Source of the DNA: Actinomycetota bacterium
Lineage (GTDB): Bacteria; Actinomycetota; Actinomycetes; Nanopelagicales; Nanopelagicaceae
Direction of reading: 5' to 3'
Assembly (NCBI GenBank): GCA_029977785.1
Contig: JAPOKG010000003.1
Coordinates: 1-52,915 of the forward strand
Length of the DNA: 52,915 bases
Below, piece after piece: positions 1 through 11,664 of the stretch (positions within the stretch are counted from its first letter, which is position 1; every line of letters starts with the position of its first letter). The notes under the pieces were generated by a model that worked only from the letters and a program-made list of their open reading frames with translations, ran no database searches and was not told the DNA's origin. Made by a program: the position numbers and the translations under genes.

Positions 1-1078
1 CATGCTGCACATCCGTGGTTAATTGTAGAAGGTCAGAACCAACAGCGGTGACATGTCCAATCTTGCGACCAGGGCGAACTTCCTTCTTATATTGATGGAA
101 TTTCAGCTCTGGGTTACGAGCCATCAGGTGAAGGTAGGGGCGATACATGTCGGTCTTCTCGCCGCCCAAGATATTTCCCATGACTGAATACTCAGCTGTC
201 ATGGCAGGATCGCCGAGCGGTAAATCAAGAATGGCGCGGAGGTGTTGTTCAAATTGGCTGGTGCGCGCACCATCGATAGTCCAATGTCCAGAGTTATGTG
301 GGCGCATCGCTAACTCATTGATGAAAATCTTCTCGCCTTTCACAAACATCTCAACTGCCATCACACCAACAACTCCAACTTCTTGCGCGATATCGAGCGC
401 TAGCTTCTGTGCTCTCTCCGCTAACTCGGGTGTGATGCATGGTGCAGGTGAAATTGTGAGGGTACAGATTCCATCTTCTTGCACTGTCTCAGTAGGGCTC
501 CATGAGGTGGCCTGACCATGAGGAGAGCGAGCCACCATGACTGCGATTTCAGAGTCAAAGGAAATCAGCTCTTCAATTAATAGCTTGGGATTAGTTTTGA
601 GCACTTCTGCCAATTCATCCTGAGAATTAATCTTCCAGACCCCACGTCCGTCGTAACCGCCAGAAATCGCTTTGGCAATCAGTGGATATCTTTCAATCTC
701 TTTCGTTGATGTGATCACCTTCCACTCTGGTGATGGATAGGCGCTTAACTTCTCGCGCATCTGCGCCTTATCTTGCGAATAGATAAATGCGCTAGCAGGT
801 GGATAGACGCGAACACCCGCAGTTTCCAGCCCTTTAATCACCGAGAGTGGAACTAACTCATGCTCAAAAGTGATCACGTCACAGTTGGCTGCAAATTTTT
901 TGAGAGCTTCTAGATCGGTGTAATCACCAACGACATGGTGTGTGAGTTGTGCACCTGAATCTTGAGGGCTTGCAGCAAAGAGCTGGAGATCGATTCCAAG
1001 AGCAGTAGCTGGCGCAACCATCATGCGCGCTAATTGCCCTGCACCTATGACGCCAACGCGAGGGAATCTTTCATTCAC
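1..1078 (-). CDS. purK: 5-(carboxyamino)imidazole ribonucleotide synthase (PurK), C-terminus truncated by window edge
   Basis: Not in the ORF track (runs off the edge, GTG start). Own reverse-strand translation from GTG at 1078: (V)NERFPRVGVIGAGQLARMMVAPATALGIDLQLFAASPQDSGAQ..., an ATP-grasp PurK N-terminus. Confidence 0.9.
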   Translation of the reverse strand, partial: MNERFPRVGVIGAGQLARMMVAPATALGIDLQLFAASPQDSGAQLTHHVVGDYTDLEALKKFAANCDVITFEHELVPLSVIKGLETAGVRVYPPASAFIYSQDKAQMREKLSAYPSPEWKVITSTKEIERYPLIAKAISGGYDGRGVWKINSQDELAEVLKTNPKLLIEELISFDSEIAVMVARSPHGQATSWSPTETVQEDGICTLTISPAPCITPELAERAQKLALDIAQEVGVVGVMAVEMFVKGEKIFINELAMRPHNSGHWTIDGARTSQFEQHLRAILDLPLGDPAMTAEYSVMGNILGGEKTDMYRPYLHLMARNPELKFHQYKKEVRPGRKIGHVTAVGSDLLQLTTDVQH

Positions 1079-1082
1079 ACGC

Positions 1083-1859
1083 CTATCGTAGATGAACGAT
1101 GTCTCCCACTGTCACTCGAGAACCATCTTCAAGAATGAGTTCTCCGGCAGGCGTGACATCGACAGCTTTTGCATTCTTATGACTGCCATCGGGATGTTCA
1201 ATCCGGATATCGTGGCCAATCGTTGCCGAGTGTTCGTTATAGAGATGGCGAAAATCCTCGCCATCCTGCCACCTTGTAAAGAGCTCCTCAAAAGTGGTCA
1301 GAAATGTAGAGAGAAGCACATTGCGATCAGGGTTTGAAAATTGGTGAAGAGCGAGTGAGGTAGCGTGAACAACAGGTAACTCTTCTTCAGTCATTCCAAC
1401 ATTGATGCCCACTCCGATGGTGACTCCATCACCACTTACTTGCGAGATTATTCCTCCAACCTTGCCCTCACTTAAGAGAATGTCGTTAGGCCACTTCAGG
1501 GTGGGGGAAGATTTGGGATCTAACTTAGTGAGCGCAAAGATTGCAGCGAGCCCTGTAAGAAGAGGTAAGAAAGACCAATCAGATTTTTCACGCTGTGGTT
1601 CAACATAAAACGAGAACATAAGAGCAGAAGTTGCTGGTGCATCAAACTTTCTATCGAGGCGACCGCGACCCGCGCTTTGAAATTCAGTTGCAATAACATC
1701 GCCATTACGCGCTTTTCTATCTGCAACTAATTGAGTTAAGTCATCTTGAGTCGACCCCGTGACTTCAACCACGCTTACTCGCCAGTACTGCGAGATTTTT
1801 TCCGAGATCACCGAACTATCTAGCGGTGGTCTTGGCGCAAGAGTGCTCACGACTAGTAC
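1083..1859 (-). CDS. birA: biotin--[acetyl-CoA-carboxylase] ligase (BirA-type)
   Basis: ORF 1083..1940 contains STQDDL, GRGRLDR and LKWPNDIL biotin-ligase motifs. The ORF start overlaps the divergent accD gene, so the true start is probably near 1850-1859. Confidence 0.88.
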   Translation of the reverse strand, partial: VLVVSTLAPRPPLDSSVISEKISQYWRVSVVEVTGSTQDDLTQLVADRKARNGDVIATEFQSAGRGRLDRKFDAPATSALMFSFYVEPQREKSDWSFLPLLTGLAAIFALTKLDPKSSPTLKWPNDILLSEGKVGGIISQVSGDGVTIGVGINVGMTEEELPVVHATSLALHQFSNPDRNVLLSTFLTTFEELFTRWQDGEDFRHLYNEHSATIGHDIRIEHPDGSHKNAKAVDVTPAGELILEDGSRVTVGDIVHLR

Positions 1860-1862
1860 CTT

Positions 1863-3440
1863 ATGTTCATGAGCCCAGATCTGCACACTACTGCCGGCAA
1901 AATCGAAGACCTTCGTGAGCGTATCGATGAAGCCGTGCACGCTGGATCAGCCCGAGCAGTAGAGAAGCAACATGCAAAGGGTAAGGGCACAGCGCGTGAG
2001 CGAATTGAGATGCTGGTTGACCCAGATTCATTTACAGAAATCGATGAGTTTGCCCGCCACCGCGCACAGAATTTCGGCATGGAGAAGAACCGTCCTTATG
2101 GAGATGGTGTAGTCATCGGTACTGCAACGGTAGATGGAAGACCCATCGCTTTGTATTCACAAGACTTCACAGTCTTTGGTGGATCACTCGGTGAGGTACA
2201 TGCCGAGAAGATCGTAAAGATTGCTGAGTTTGCTCTTAAATCTGGAATTCCTTTGATTGGCATTAATGATTCAGGTGGCGCGCGCATCCAAGAAGGCGTC
2301 GCCTCGCTCAACGGTTACGGAAAAATCTTTAGGCTCAACACTCGCTCATCTGGCGTCATTCCTCAGATTTCGCTCATTCTTGGGCCCTGCGCAGGCGGAT
2401 CTGCCTATTCGCCAGCTCTGACTGACTTCACCGTAATGGTGAAAGAGACTTCAAATATGTTTATCACTGGCCCAGATGTCATCAAGACTGTCACTGGTGA
2501 AGATGTAGATATGGAAGAACTCGGTGGAGCCTTTACACACAACACTAAATCTGGAAATGCTCATTACATGGCAGACTCTGAAGCCGATGCGATTGATTAT
2601 GTGAAAGCACTTCTTTCATATCTGCCATCTAATAATATGGATGGTTCTCCAATCCTTCCTCCTACTCAGACGCTAGACAAATCAGCAGCAGATTTTGCCC
2701 TCAACACTTTGATTCCCGATAGCCCAAACCAGCCATATGACATGAAGTCCTTGATCCAAGCGCTCGTTGATGAGGGTGAATTTCTGGAAGTCCATGCGCT
2801 CTATGCGCCAAATATTGTTGTTGGCTTTGCACGCATTGAAGGTCAATCCATTGGCATTATTGCGAATCAACCTTCACAGTTAGCAGGCACGCTCGATATC
2901 AACTCATCTGAAAAAGCAGCTCGTTTCTTACGTTTCTGCGATGCATTTAATATTCCAATTCTCACCCTCGTTGATGTTCCAGGATTTATGCCAGGCACCG
3001 AACAAGAGTGGAACGGCATCATTCGCCGCGGAGCAAAGTTGCTCTACGCCTATGCTGAAGCTTCCGTGCCACTTGTCACTCTGATTACTCGCAAGGCCTA
3101 TGGCGGTGCATTTATCGTGATGGGATCTAAATACTTAGGTAGCGATATCAACTTTGCGTGGCCAAGTGCTGAGATTGCAGTGATGGGAGCGCAAGGTGCA
3201 GTCAATATCTTGTATCGCAAAGATCTAGCTGAGGCCAAGGATCAAGATGCAAAGCGCGCAGAGCTAATCACTGAATACACTGAAAAATTCTCCAATCCAT
3301 ATCTAGCCGCAGAGCGCGGGACCATCGATAGCGTGATTGAGCCTGAAGATTCTCGTCAATACATCACTAAGGCATTCCGTACTCTCAAAACAAAACGAGA
3401 TACCTTGCCAGCACGTAAACACGGAAATATCCCTCTCTAG
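1863..3440 (+). CDS. acyl-CoA (propionyl/acetyl-CoA) carboxylase beta subunit
   Basis: 525 aa carboxyltransferase; [28 protein letters not shown] and [12 protein letters not shown] motifs. Confidence 0.93.
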   Translation: MFMSPDLHTTAGKIEDLRERIDEAVHAGSARAVEKQHAKGKGTARERIEMLVDPDSFTEIDEFARHRAQNFGMEKNRPYGDGVVIGTATVDGRPIALYSQDFTVFGGSLGEVHAEKIVKIAEFALKSGIPLIGINDSGGARIQEGVASLNGYGKIFRLNTRSSGVIPQISLILGPCAGGSAYSPALTDFTVMVKETSNMFITGPDVIKTVTGEDVDMEELGGAFTHNTKSGNAHYMADSEADAIDYVKALLSYLPSNNMDGSPILPPTQTLDKSAADFALNTLIPDSPNQPYDMKSLIQALVDEGEFLEVHALYAPNIVVGFARIEGQSIGIIANQPSQLAGTLDINSSEKAARFLRFCDAFNIPILTLVDVPGFMPGTEQEWNGIIRRGAKLLYAYAEASVPLVTLITRKAYGGAFIVMGSKYLGSDINFAWPSAEIAVMGAQGAVNILYRKDLAEAKDQDAKRAELITEYTEKFSNPYLAAERGTIDSVIEPEDSRQYITKAFRTLKTKRDTLPARKHGNIPL

Positions 3441-3442
3441 CA

Positions 3443-3625
3443 ATGAAATTTACCGTTACTGCAGGACATCCCACGCCTGAAGAGCTCGTTGCCTTGCAAG
3501 CTGTCCTGGCTAATCACAAAGCAGTCGAACTAACGCCTGTGATCAAACGGAGCGTCTTTGGATTGCCGCAACTACGCCAACCGCTACCTCACCAAATTAC
3601 TTTTGGCGCGCGAAAGTTTGAGTAA
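3443..3625 (+). CDS. acyl-CoA carboxylase epsilon subunit
   Basis: 60 aa ORF directly after the beta subunit; 'HPTPEELVALQAVL' is typical of actinobacterial epsilon subunits. Confidence 0.75.
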   Translation: MKFTVTAGHPTPEELVALQAVLANHKAVELTPVIKRSVFGLPQLRQPLPHQITFGARKFE

Positions 3626-4228
3626 ATGCCGCGCATAGTTCTTGCTTCTCAATCTCAATCCCGTAGAAGGCTGCTGGAAGATGCGGGCCTCAAGCCGACC
3701 ATCATTGTGAGTAACGTCGACGAAGAAACCGATTTCTTCAACGCTATGACTCCAGAAGATATGGTTATCGCGCTTGCGATATCTAAGGCACATACGGTGC
3801 GAGAGCTTGTTGATTATCCAGCGCTGATTATTGGTTGCGATTCAACCTTTGATGTCGATGGTGTCTCATTTGGTAAGCCAGGAACCGCCGCTATTGCACG
3901 CGAACGTGCCAAGAAGATCAGCGGACGCTCAGGACTATTACATACTGGACATTGCATTATCGATACTGAAAAAGGTATTGAAATCGCCGATCGAGTAACG
4001 ACAAAAGTTACTTTCTCCGAGATGAGCGATCTTGAAATTGATGACTACATAGCATCCGGTGAACCACTTCATGTGGCGGGAGGATTCACCCTTGATGGAT
4101 TTGGCTCTCCCTTTATTCCATTGATTGAAGGCGATTACACAAACGTTGTAGGAATATCAATGCCATTTCTTCGCAGCGCCATGAAAAAACTTGGCTACTC
4201 TTGGCCACAGGTGAAGGAGATGTCATGA
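3626..4228 (+). CDS. maf: Maf family nucleotide pyrophosphatase
   Basis: [18 protein letters not shown]-terminal Maf signature; 200 aa. Confidence 0.92.
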   Translation: MPRIVLASQSQSRRRLLEDAGLKPTIIVSNVDEETDFFNAMTPEDMVIALAISKAHTVRELVDYPALIIGCDSTFDVDGVSFGKPGTAAIARERAKKISGRSGLLHTGHCIIDTEKGIEIADRVTTKVTFSEMSDLEIDDYIASGEPLHVAGGFTLDGFGSPFIPLIEGDYTNVVGISMPFLRSAMKKLGYSWPQVKEMS

Positions 4229-5943
4229 AGCGAGTGCTGATTGCAAATCGAGGCGAGATTGCACTTCGCGTTATTCGAGCATGTAAAGATCATGGTTTGG
4301 AATCTGTCGCGATTTACTCTGAAGAAGATCGTGATGCGCTACATGCCAAGAGCGCCGATTACTCATATTCACTCAATGGAACTGTTGCTAAAGATACTTA
4401 CCTCAACATTCCAAAAATCATCGCTCTAGCAAAAGAGTCAGGCGCCGATGCAGTGCATCCTGGTTATGGCTTTCTCTCTGAAAATGCTGACTTTGCCCAA
4501 GCCGTCATTGATGCAGGGCTGATTTGGATTGGACCTCCTCCATCTGCAATTAGCGCACTGGGTGACAAGGTTTCCGCTCGTCGCATTGCCGCCCTTGCTG
4601 GTGCACCACTTGTAGCTGGAACTAAGGATCCAGTCACAGGACATGAAGAAGTACTGGAGTTTGCTAAGGAGCACGGTTTACCGGTTGCAATTAAGGCAGC
4701 CTTCGGTGGTGGCGGGCGCGGACTCAAAGTTGCTCGCACAATGGAGGAAATTCCTGAGCTCTATGCATCTGCTGTTCGTGAAGCCATTGCCGGTTTTGGT
4801 CGCGGAGAATGTTTCGTTGAACGTTATTTGGATAAACCACGCCACGTTGAGACTCAAGTCTTGGTTGATCAACATGGACATGCCGTTGTTGTTTCAACTC
4901 GCGACTGCTCGCTACAACGTCGTCATCAGAAGTTGGTAGAAGAAGCTCCAGCGCCATTTCTGACTGACGCGCAAAATGAAGAGTTATATCGCTCAAGTAA
5001 GGCAATTATGAAAGAAGCTGGATATGTAGGCGCTGGTACATGCGAATTCTTAGTCGGTCTTGATGGAACAATCTCATTCTTAGAAGTGAATACCCGACTT
5101 CAAGTTGAGCATCCGGTATCGGAAGAAGTTACGGGAATTGATCTCGTCCGTGAACAATTTAGAATTGCGATGGGTGAAAGTTTAGGATTCGATGATCCAG
5201 TTATTCGCGGCCACTCACTTGAATTCCGTATTAATGGAGAAGATCCAGGGCGCTCCTTCTTACCTGCTCCAGGACGAATCTCTACCTGGAATATACCTAC
5301 CGGACCCGGCGTACGAGTCGATGCTGGCTTTAGAAATGGCGATGTCATCGGAGGCAACTTCGATTCGCTTTTAGCGAAGTTAATTGTCACGGGCGCTACT
5401 CGAAAAGAAGCTATAGAACGAGCACGTCGCGCTCTTGCAGAATTCGAAGTTGGCGGACTAGCAACAGCAATTCCCTTCCACAGAGCCATCTTGGATGATC
5501 CCGCCTATACCGAAAACTTCAAGGTCTATACCAGCTACATTGAAAATGAATTTAAAAATGAGATCCCAGCTTTCCAGAGCGTAGTTGCGGATGTACAGAC
5601 AAGAGTTGCTGCTGAGAAATTGGTAGCAGAAGTAAATGGAAAACGTTTTGAAATTCTCGTTCATGCCCCCGAACCTGTTGTAAAGCGCCATCGCGCAAAA
5701 CAGGCATCTGCGGCTGGGGCATCAGGGACTGGTTTAGCTAGTCCCATGCAGGGCACAGTAGTAAAGATTGCTGTGACAGAAGGTCAGAGGGTATCTGCAG
5801 GCGACTTAGTAATAGTTCTCGAAGCGATGAAGATGGAACAGCCCTTGAACGCACATCGAGATGGCGTGATTAAGAACTTAAAGGCTGTAATCGGTGAGAC
5901 TGTTGCAGCAGCAACAGTTCTCTGTGACATTATTGAGGCATGA
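4225..5943 (+). CDS. acetyl/propionyl-CoA carboxylase alpha subunit (biotin carboxylase plus BCCP)
   Basis: [19 protein letters not shown] start; ATP-grasp; C-terminal biotinyl motif [13 protein letters not shown] overlap with maf supports the start at 4225. Confidence 0.93.
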   Translation: MKRVLIANRGEIALRVIRACKDHGLESVAIYSEEDRDALHAKSADYSYSLNGTVAKDTYLNIPKIIALAKESGADAVHPGYGFLSENADFAQAVIDAGLIWIGPPPSAISALGDKVSARRIAALAGAPLVAGTKDPVTGHEEVLEFAKEHGLPVAIKAAFGGGGRGLKVARTMEEIPELYASAVREAIAGFGRGECFVERYLDKPRHVETQVLVDQHGHAVVVSTRDCSLQRRHQKLVEEAPAPFLTDAQNEELYRSSKAIMKEAGYVGAGTCEFLVGLDGTISFLEVNTRLQVEHPVSEEVTGIDLVREQFRIAMGESLGFDDPVIRGHSLEFRINGEDPGRSFLPAPGRISTWNIPTGPGVRVDAGFRNGDVIGGNFDSLLAKLIVTGATRKEAIERARRALAEFEVGGLATAIPFHRAILDDPAYTENFKVYTSYIENEFKNEIPAFQSVVADVQTRVAAEKLVAEVNGKRFEILVHAPEPVVKRHRAKQASAAGASGTGLASPMQGTVVKIAVTEGQRVSAGDLVIVLEAMKMEQPLNAHRDGVIKNLKAVIGETVAAATVLCDIIEA

Positions 5944-6770
5944 CATCTACTGAACTCCTGTATTCAGATCCTCTGGCCGCTGCAACTGCGGCAGCGGCAG
6001 AAATCGCACAACGTACAGGAGTGGCATCCCACGATGTAGCGCTTGTGATGGGATCTGGTTGGGTCACAGCAGCTGATGCATTAGGAGCGCCAGCTTACGA
6101 ATGTGACGCACACGAACTCACCGGATTCTTTGCTCCAGCTGTCGAAGGTCACTCTGGAAAGGTTCGTTCTTACGAAATTACTGAAGGTGGAAAAACTCTT
6201 CGCGCACTGGTCTTTCTTGGACGTACTCACCTGTACGAAGGTAAAGGTATGGAGCCTGTGGTGCATGGAGTCCGTACTGCAGTAAAGGCTGGTTGCAAGG
6301 TCATCATTCTGACCAATGCATGCGGTGGGATTAACACTTCATTTAAAGTTGGCCAGCCAGTTTTAATTCGTGACCATATTTCATTGACTGCCGCTTCTCC
6401 GCTGTCAGGTGCAACCTTCGTAGATCTGACAGATTTATATAGCAAACGAATTCGCACAATTGTAAAGAGCGAAGATTCTTCCCTTGCCGAAGGCGTCTAT
6501 GTGCATTGGCGCGGACCTACCTACGAAACTCCGGCAGAAATCGCCATGATGCGCACCATGGGCGCAGATTTAGTAGGTATGTCTACCGTCCCAGAGGCGA
6601 TTGCAGCACATGCACTTGGCGCTGAAGTCTTAGGTATTTCGCTTGTGACAAACGCGGCGGCTGGCATTACTGGTGAAAAACTCAACCACGAAGAAGTGAT
6701 TGCAGCCGGTAAAGCTGCAGCAGATCGCATGGGCGCTCTCCTTAAATCAACTATTCCTAAACTCATCTAA
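5940..6770 (+). CDS. purine-nucleoside phosphorylase
   Basis: [20 protein letters not shown] and [12 protein letters not shown] motifs of trimeric PNPs; ATGA overlap with the upstream gene. Confidence 0.92.
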   Translation: MTSTELLYSDPLAAATAAAAEIAQRTGVASHDVALVMGSGWVTAADALGAPAYECDAHELTGFFAPAVEGHSGKVRSYEITEGGKTLRALVFLGRTHLYEGKGMEPVVHGVRTAVKAGCKVIILTNACGGINTSFKVGQPVLIRDHISLTAASPLSGATFVDLTDLYSKRIRTIVKSEDSSLAEGVYVHWRGPTYETPAEIAMMRTMGADLVGMSTVPEAIAAHALGAEVLGISLVTNAAAGITGEKLNHEEVIAAGKAAADRMGALLKSTIPKLI

Positions 6771-6789
6771 TACGCGTTAATCTCCTCTC

Positions 6790-8406
6790 ATGGATGCAGC
6801 GCTCAAGCAAGAGGTTGAGGATTGGATAGCTGACGATCCTGACCCAGGGACTGCACTTGAGTTAACCGAACTTATTAAACGTGGCGATGAAGCAACGCTG
6901 CGCAAATATTTCAGCGGCTTTCTCCAATTTGGCACTGCTGGGCTACGTGGACCAATAGGGCCAGGCCCTTCTTGTATGAATCGCGCTGTCGTTGGGCGCG
7001 CAGCTGCTGGAATCGCGTCCTATATGAAGAAGCGTGGAATGAATTCAGTTGTTATCGGACGAGATGCTCGCTATGGATCAGAGGATTACACCTTTGAAAC
7101 GGCAGAAATCATGAGTGGTGCGGGTATGAAGGTATTTATCCTTCCCCGTCCGCTACCAACTCCCATTTTAGCCTTCGCAACTTCGCATTTGAATTGCGAT
7201 ATCGGCATCATGGTCACAGCTAGCCATAATCCCCCACAAGATAATGGCTACAAGGTATATATCGGCCCAGTTGCCGATGGAATCAATTACGCAGCATCAC
7301 AAATCATTAACCCTACTGATGGATTTATCGCCAGTGATATCGCTGCAGTCACCTCTCTCAAATCACAACCACGAGGCTCTGAATGGACCATCTTGGGCGA
7401 AGATGAAGTAGATGAGTACGTCAAACGCACGAGCGCTCTGGCTCCACGCTCAAGTGATATCAAAATCGTCTACACCGCGATGCATGGCGTTGGTACAGAA
7501 ACTATAAAGAGAGTCTTTACTCAAGCAGGTTTTAACAACCTCATCACTGTTGATGAGCAGTGCACACCAGACCCAGATTTTCCAACCGTTGCCTTTCCTA
7601 ATCCTGAAGAACCCGGTGCCATCGATCTAGCTCTCGCTAAAGCGCGTGAAGTTGATGCAGATCTGGTCATTGCCAATGATCCTGATGCCGACCGGTGCGC
7701 TGCTGCAATTAACGACCCAGTTTTGGGCTGGCGCATGTTACGTGGGGATGAACTCGGAATTATCTTTGGCGAATGGATTGCCCGTACTCATCCAAAGGGC
7801 ACCTTTGGAAATTCCATTGTCTCTTCATCTGCGCTGCGAAAGATATGTGCACATTACAGAATTAATTTTCAAGAAGTTCTCACCGGCTTCAAATGGCTGG
7901 CCAAAATTGAAGATCTCGCCTTCGGTTACGAAGAAGCAATCGGGTATTCAGTAGATTCAAAGACGGTCAATGATAAAGATGGAGTCTCGGCCGCCATTTT
8001 CTTAACTCAAATTGCATCAGATTTAGCTAAGAGTGGACTGACCCTTACTGATCTTCTCAACGAAGTCTGGGGTCGCCACGGATTTCATGGGACTGAACAA
8101 ATTTCAATTCGAGTCGCTGATATGAGTTCGATCGCTCGTCTTCTTAATGGGCTACGAAAGAATCCACCAAGTGAAATAGCTGGCCGTGCAGTGAAATCCA
8201 TTGATGACTTGGCAGCCCCCCAAGATGGGCTGCCACCAACAGATGGACTTCGTATCTGGTTGGATGGAGATATCCGCATCATTGTTCGTCCCTCTGGCAC
8301 TGAAGCAAAAATGAAGTGTTACATCGAGGTTGTCACAGCTACGTCAGCAGAATCACAGAAATTGCTCGACGAGATTCGTGGACCTCTGAAAGAATTCCTT
8401 TCGTGA
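6790..8406 (+). CDS. phospho-sugar mutase (phosphomannomutase / phosphopentomutase-like)
   Basis: GTAGLRGPIGPGP, VTASHNPPQDNGYK, NDPDADRCA and RPSGTEAKMKCY signatures. Confidence 0.9.
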   Translation: MDAALKQEVEDWIADDPDPGTALELTELIKRGDEATLRKYFSGFLQFGTAGLRGPIGPGPSCMNRAVVGRAAAGIASYMKKRGMNSVVIGRDARYGSEDYTFETAEIMSGAGMKVFILPRPLPTPILAFATSHLNCDIGIMVTASHNPPQDNGYKVYIGPVADGINYAASQIINPTDGFIASDIAAVTSLKSQPRGSEWTILGEDEVDEYVKRTSALAPRSSDIKIVYTAMHGVGTETIKRVFTQAGFNNLITVDEQCTPDPDFPTVAFPNPEEPGAIDLALAKAREVDADLVIANDPDADRCAAAINDPVLGWRMLRGDELGIIFGEWIARTHPKGTFGNSIVSSSALRKICAHYRINFQEVLTGFKWLAKIEDLAFGYEEAIGYSVDSKTVNDKDGVSAAIFLTQIASDLAKSGLTLTDLLNEVWGRHGFHGTEQISIRVADMSSIARLLNGLRKNPPSEIAGRAVKSIDDLAAPQDGLPPTDGLRIWLDGDIRIIVRPSGTEAKMKCYIEVVTATSAESQKLLDEIRGPLKEFLS

Positions 8407-9350
8407 GTTTCTATGGCCTTATTGATGGTAGTGAGAAATCACTTCGCAACTTTCTCGACCAACTATCGGGCGTTGATCAAGTAGGTGCAGAGTCACGCGC
8501 TGCTATGTTGGCAACGCGCTCCATTAAGACAACGAGCAAGCGCTGGGCGATTGATACTGCAATCTCGATGGTTGACCTTACAACTTTGGAGGGGGCGGAT
8601 ACTCCCGGAAAAGTAAAGGCTCTCTGTAATAAAGCTGTGCGCCCTGATCCCACAGATTCGACTGTTCCCAGCGTCGGCGCCATCTGTGTCTATAACGATA
8701 TGGTTTCCATTGCTCGAACGCATCTAGATTCTATTGGTGGAGAAAAAGTTCCTGTCGCTGCAGTATCAACAGCTTTTCCATCAGGTCGCGCCTCCATGGA
8801 TGTAAAGATTCGAGATACGCAGGATGCCATTGATGCGGGTGCTGCTGAGATTGATATGGTCATTGACCGTGGCGCTTTTCTATCGGGCAACTTAGGTTTG
8901 GTGTTTGATGAAATCGTAAAGATTCGTGAAGTGTGCGGCGAAAAAGCTCATCTCAAAGTGATCTTTGAGACTGGCGAGTTGGTGACTTATGACAATGTAC
9001 GAAAAGCATCTTATTTAGCCATGTTAGCGGGGGCTGATTTTATTAAGACATCTACCGGCAAAGTTGCTCCTGCAGCTACTCCCCCTGTAGTTCTGGTGAT
9101 GCTCGAGGCAGTCCGCGATTTCTATTCGCTGACAGGGCGTCGAATTGGGGTAAAACCTGCGGGTGGCATTCGCACCACAAAAGATGCAATTAAGCAGTTG
9201 GTGCTCGTCAATGAGACTGCTGGACCAGAATGGCTGACTCCAGAGCTCTTCCGAATTGGCGCAAGCGCCTTACTGAATGATTTGCTGATGCAACGCATGA
9301 AAATGGATGATGGCTACTACGCTAGCCCTAACTACGTGACTATCGACTAA
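8403..9350 (+). CDS. deoC: deoxyribose-phosphate aldolase
   Basis: EIDMVIDRGAFLSG, FIKTSTGK and VKPAGGIRTTKDA motifs. GTG at 8403 overlaps the upstream TGA; the ORF-track start at 8316 is too early. Confidence 0.92.
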   Translation: MSFYGLIDGSEKSLRNFLDQLSGVDQVGAESRAAMLATRSIKTTSKRWAIDTAISMVDLTTLEGADTPGKVKALCNKAVRPDPTDSTVPSVGAICVYNDMVSIARTHLDSIGGEKVPVAAVSTAFPSGRASMDVKIRDTQDAIDAGAAEIDMVIDRGAFLSGNLGLVFDEIVKIREVCGEKAHLKVIFETGELVTYDNVRKASYLAMLAGADFIKTSTGKVAPAATPPVVLVMLEAVRDFYSLTGRRIGVKPAGGIRTTKDAIKQLVLVNETAGPEWLTPELFRIGASALLNDLLMQRMKMDDGYYASPNYVTID

Positions 9351-9365
9351 TAGAGGCTGCTGACA

Positions 9366-10814
9366 ATGACTTTCGAATATGCACCGGCGCTGGAATCTCG
9401 CGCCATCGTCACGATTAAGCCTAAGTACGGCCACTTTATCAATGGCGCATTTGTCTCTGGCAAGAAGCACTTTCCCACAATTAATCCTGCCACTGAAGAA
9501 ATCCTTAGCCACCTCTCCCTTGGATCTGCATCAGATATTGATAAAGCAGTAGCTGCAGCGCAGAAGGCATATACCAAGACTTGGTCAAAGCTCTCTGGTA
9601 AAGAGCGCGGAAAATATCTCTACCGAATTGCGCGTATTTTGCAGGAGCGAGCACGTGAGTTTGCAGTTCTAGAGACGCTTGATAATGGCAAGCCAATCCG
9701 CGAAACTCGCGATATTGATATTCCCCTTGTCGCAGCACATTTTTTCTATCATGCAGGTTGGGCCGATAAATTAGATTACGCAGGCCTAGGCCAGTCACCG
9801 CAACCGTATGGCGTTGCCGGTCAGATTATTCCTTGGAATTTCCCATTGCTCATGCTTGCGTGGAAAGTTGCACCTGCACTAGCAACTGGCAATACCGTTG
9901 TATTAAAACCGGCAGAAACAACATCTCTTACAGCTCTGCTCTTTGCTGAAGTGTGTCAGCAAGCAGAACTTCCAGATGGCGTTGTCAATATCGTCACGGG
10001 CGATGGCAGCACTGGAGCCACTCTGGTCAACCACCCAGGTGTTCATAAGATTGCCTTCACCGGCTCTACCGAAGTTGGTAAGAAGATCGCTCGCGCCATT
10101 GCAGCGACTGATAAGAAGGCAACTCTTGAGCTAGGTGGTAAGGGCGCCAACATTGTCTTTGATGATGCCCCTGTTGATGAAGCTGTCGAAGGAATTGTTA
10201 ATGGAATCTTCTTCAATCAAGGACATGTGTGTTGCGCTGGTTCTCGATTAATTCTGCAAGAGAGCATCGCGGAAGAAATCATTGAAAAACTCAAAGTTCG
10301 TATGGCCAAGATTCGTGTGGGAGACCCACTCGATAAGAACACTGACCTCGGCGCAATCAACTCACGTGAGCAACTGACGAAGATTCAAGAACTTGCGGCT
10401 GTCGGAGATGCTGAAGGTGCACAACGCTGGAGCCCTCAGTGCAACCTCTCTGAAAAGGGGTATTGGTTTGCTCCAACTATCTTTACTGGAGTTACTCAGG
10501 CGCATCGCATCGCACAAGAAGAGATTTTTGGCCCAGTACTTTCAGTAATAACTTTCCGCACTCCGCAAGAAGGTATCGACAAAGCTAATAACACCCCATT
10601 CGGATTATCAGCAGGTATCTGGAGTGAGAAAGGGTCGCGAACCCTCTGGGCATCCCAGCAATTGCGCGCTGGTGTGATCTGGGCAAATACCTTTAATAAG
10701 TTTGATCCAACATCTCCATTTGGTGGATATAAAGAGTCAGGCTGGGGCCGCGAAGGCGGCAAACATGGTCTTGCGGCATACCTGAAGAACGGCAAAGAGA
10801 GTGGGGCCAAATAA
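9366..10814 (+). CDS. aldehyde dehydrogenase family protein (catalytic)
   Basis: IPWNFPLLMLAWK, ELGGKGANIVFDDA and NQGHVCCAGSR (catalytic Cys) motifs; 482 aa. Confidence 0.93.
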   Translation: MTFEYAPALESRAIVTIKPKYGHFINGAFVSGKKHFPTINPATEEILSHLSLGSASDIDKAVAAAQKAYTKTWSKLSGKERGKYLYRIARILQERAREFAVLETLDNGKPIRETRDIDIPLVAAHFFYHAGWADKLDYAGLGQSPQPYGVAGQIIPWNFPLLMLAWKVAPALATGNTVVLKPAETTSLTALLFAEVCQQAELPDGVVNIVTGDGSTGATLVNHPGVHKIAFTGSTEVGKKIARAIAATDKKATLELGGKGANIVFDDAPVDEAVEGIVNGIFFNQGHVCCAGSRLILQESIAEEIIEKLKVRMAKIRVGDPLDKNTDLGAINSREQLTKIQELAAVGDAEGAQRWSPQCNLSEKGYWFAPTIFTGVTQAHRIAQEEIFGPVLSVITFRTPQEGIDKANNTPFGLSAGIWSEKGSRTLWASQQLRAGVIWANTFNKFDPTSPFGGYKESGWGREGGKHGLAAYLKNGKESGAK

Positions 10815-11660
10815 ATGGTTGCTACCAATCGCATTGAAGTGAAGAAGACTTACAAACTCTTTATCAATGGAGCCTTTCCACGCAGTGAATCAGGAAGAGT
10901 CTTTGAAGTTCTTTCAAAGAAGGGCGAGTTCATCGCTAATCCATGCCTTGCTTCCCGTAAAGATTTGCGCGATAGCGTAACCGCAGCACGCGCTGCGCAA
11001 CATGGTTGGGCAAAAGCTACCGCCTATAACCGTGGGCAGATTCTCTATCGAATCGCAGAGATGTTAGAAGGTCGGGCAGAACAATGCGCCGCCGAGATAT
11101 CTGCTACAACTGCAATTACTCCGTTAAAAGCACAATCCATGGTGAGTGAAGCCATTGATCGTTGGGTTTGGTATGCCGGTTGGAGCGATAAGTTATCTGC
11201 AGTCACAGGTGCAACCAATCCAGTTGCGGGTCCGTACTACAACTTCACAATTCCTGAACCGCTAGGAGTTGTTGTAGTCACTGCATCAGATTCATTTATT
11301 GACTTTATCGATGCAATCGCTGCCGCAGTTGTTTCTGGTAATTCGGTGATTGCGCTAGTTGATGGTGGTTTAAGCGTTCCCGCAATGACCTTTGCAGAAG
11401 TTCTCGCTACTAGTGACCTTCCTGCAGGTGTCATCAATATTTTGACTGGCTCACTCGATGAGTTGGCTCCATGGGCTGCATCCCATATGGATGTCGATGG
11501 CTTTGATATTTCAGCGATTAGTAAAAAGAAGCGCACTGAGCTCAAAGTGGCGGGTGCTGAGAATCTCAAGCGAATCTATAGTGCAGATGGAAAGCTAACT
11601 CCATCTCGAATCTTGGCATTTATGGAGCAGAAGACCGTCTGGCACACAATCGGGGTTTAG
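10815..11660 (+). CDS. truncated/non-catalytic aldehyde dehydrogenase-like protein (ALDH16 C-terminal-domain-like)
   Basis: 281 aa with the ALDH N-terminal fold (FINGAFPRSESGRVFEV, AARAAQHGWAKATAYNRGQILYRIAEMLEGR, PLGVVVVTASD) but ending before any NQGQxC catalytic region. ATG immediately follows the upstream TAA. Confidence 0.8.
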   Translation: MVATNRIEVKKTYKLFINGAFPRSESGRVFEVLSKKGEFIANPCLASRKDLRDSVTAARAAQHGWAKATAYNRGQILYRIAEMLEGRAEQCAAEISATTAITPLKAQSMVSEAIDRWVWYAGWSDKLSAVTGATNPVAGPYYNFTIPEPLGVVVVTASDSFIDFIDAIAAAVVSGNSVIALVDGGLSVPAMTFAEVLATSDLPAGVINILTGSLDELAPWAASHMDVDGFDISAISKKKRTELKVAGAENLKRIYSADGKLTPSRILAFMEQKTVWHTIGV

Positions 11661-11664
11661 CTCT

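Noticed and set aside
1863-5943. maf embedded in the acyl-CoA carboxylase operon as a novelty
   Set aside because: This beta-epsilon-maf-alpha order is familiar in actinobacteria.
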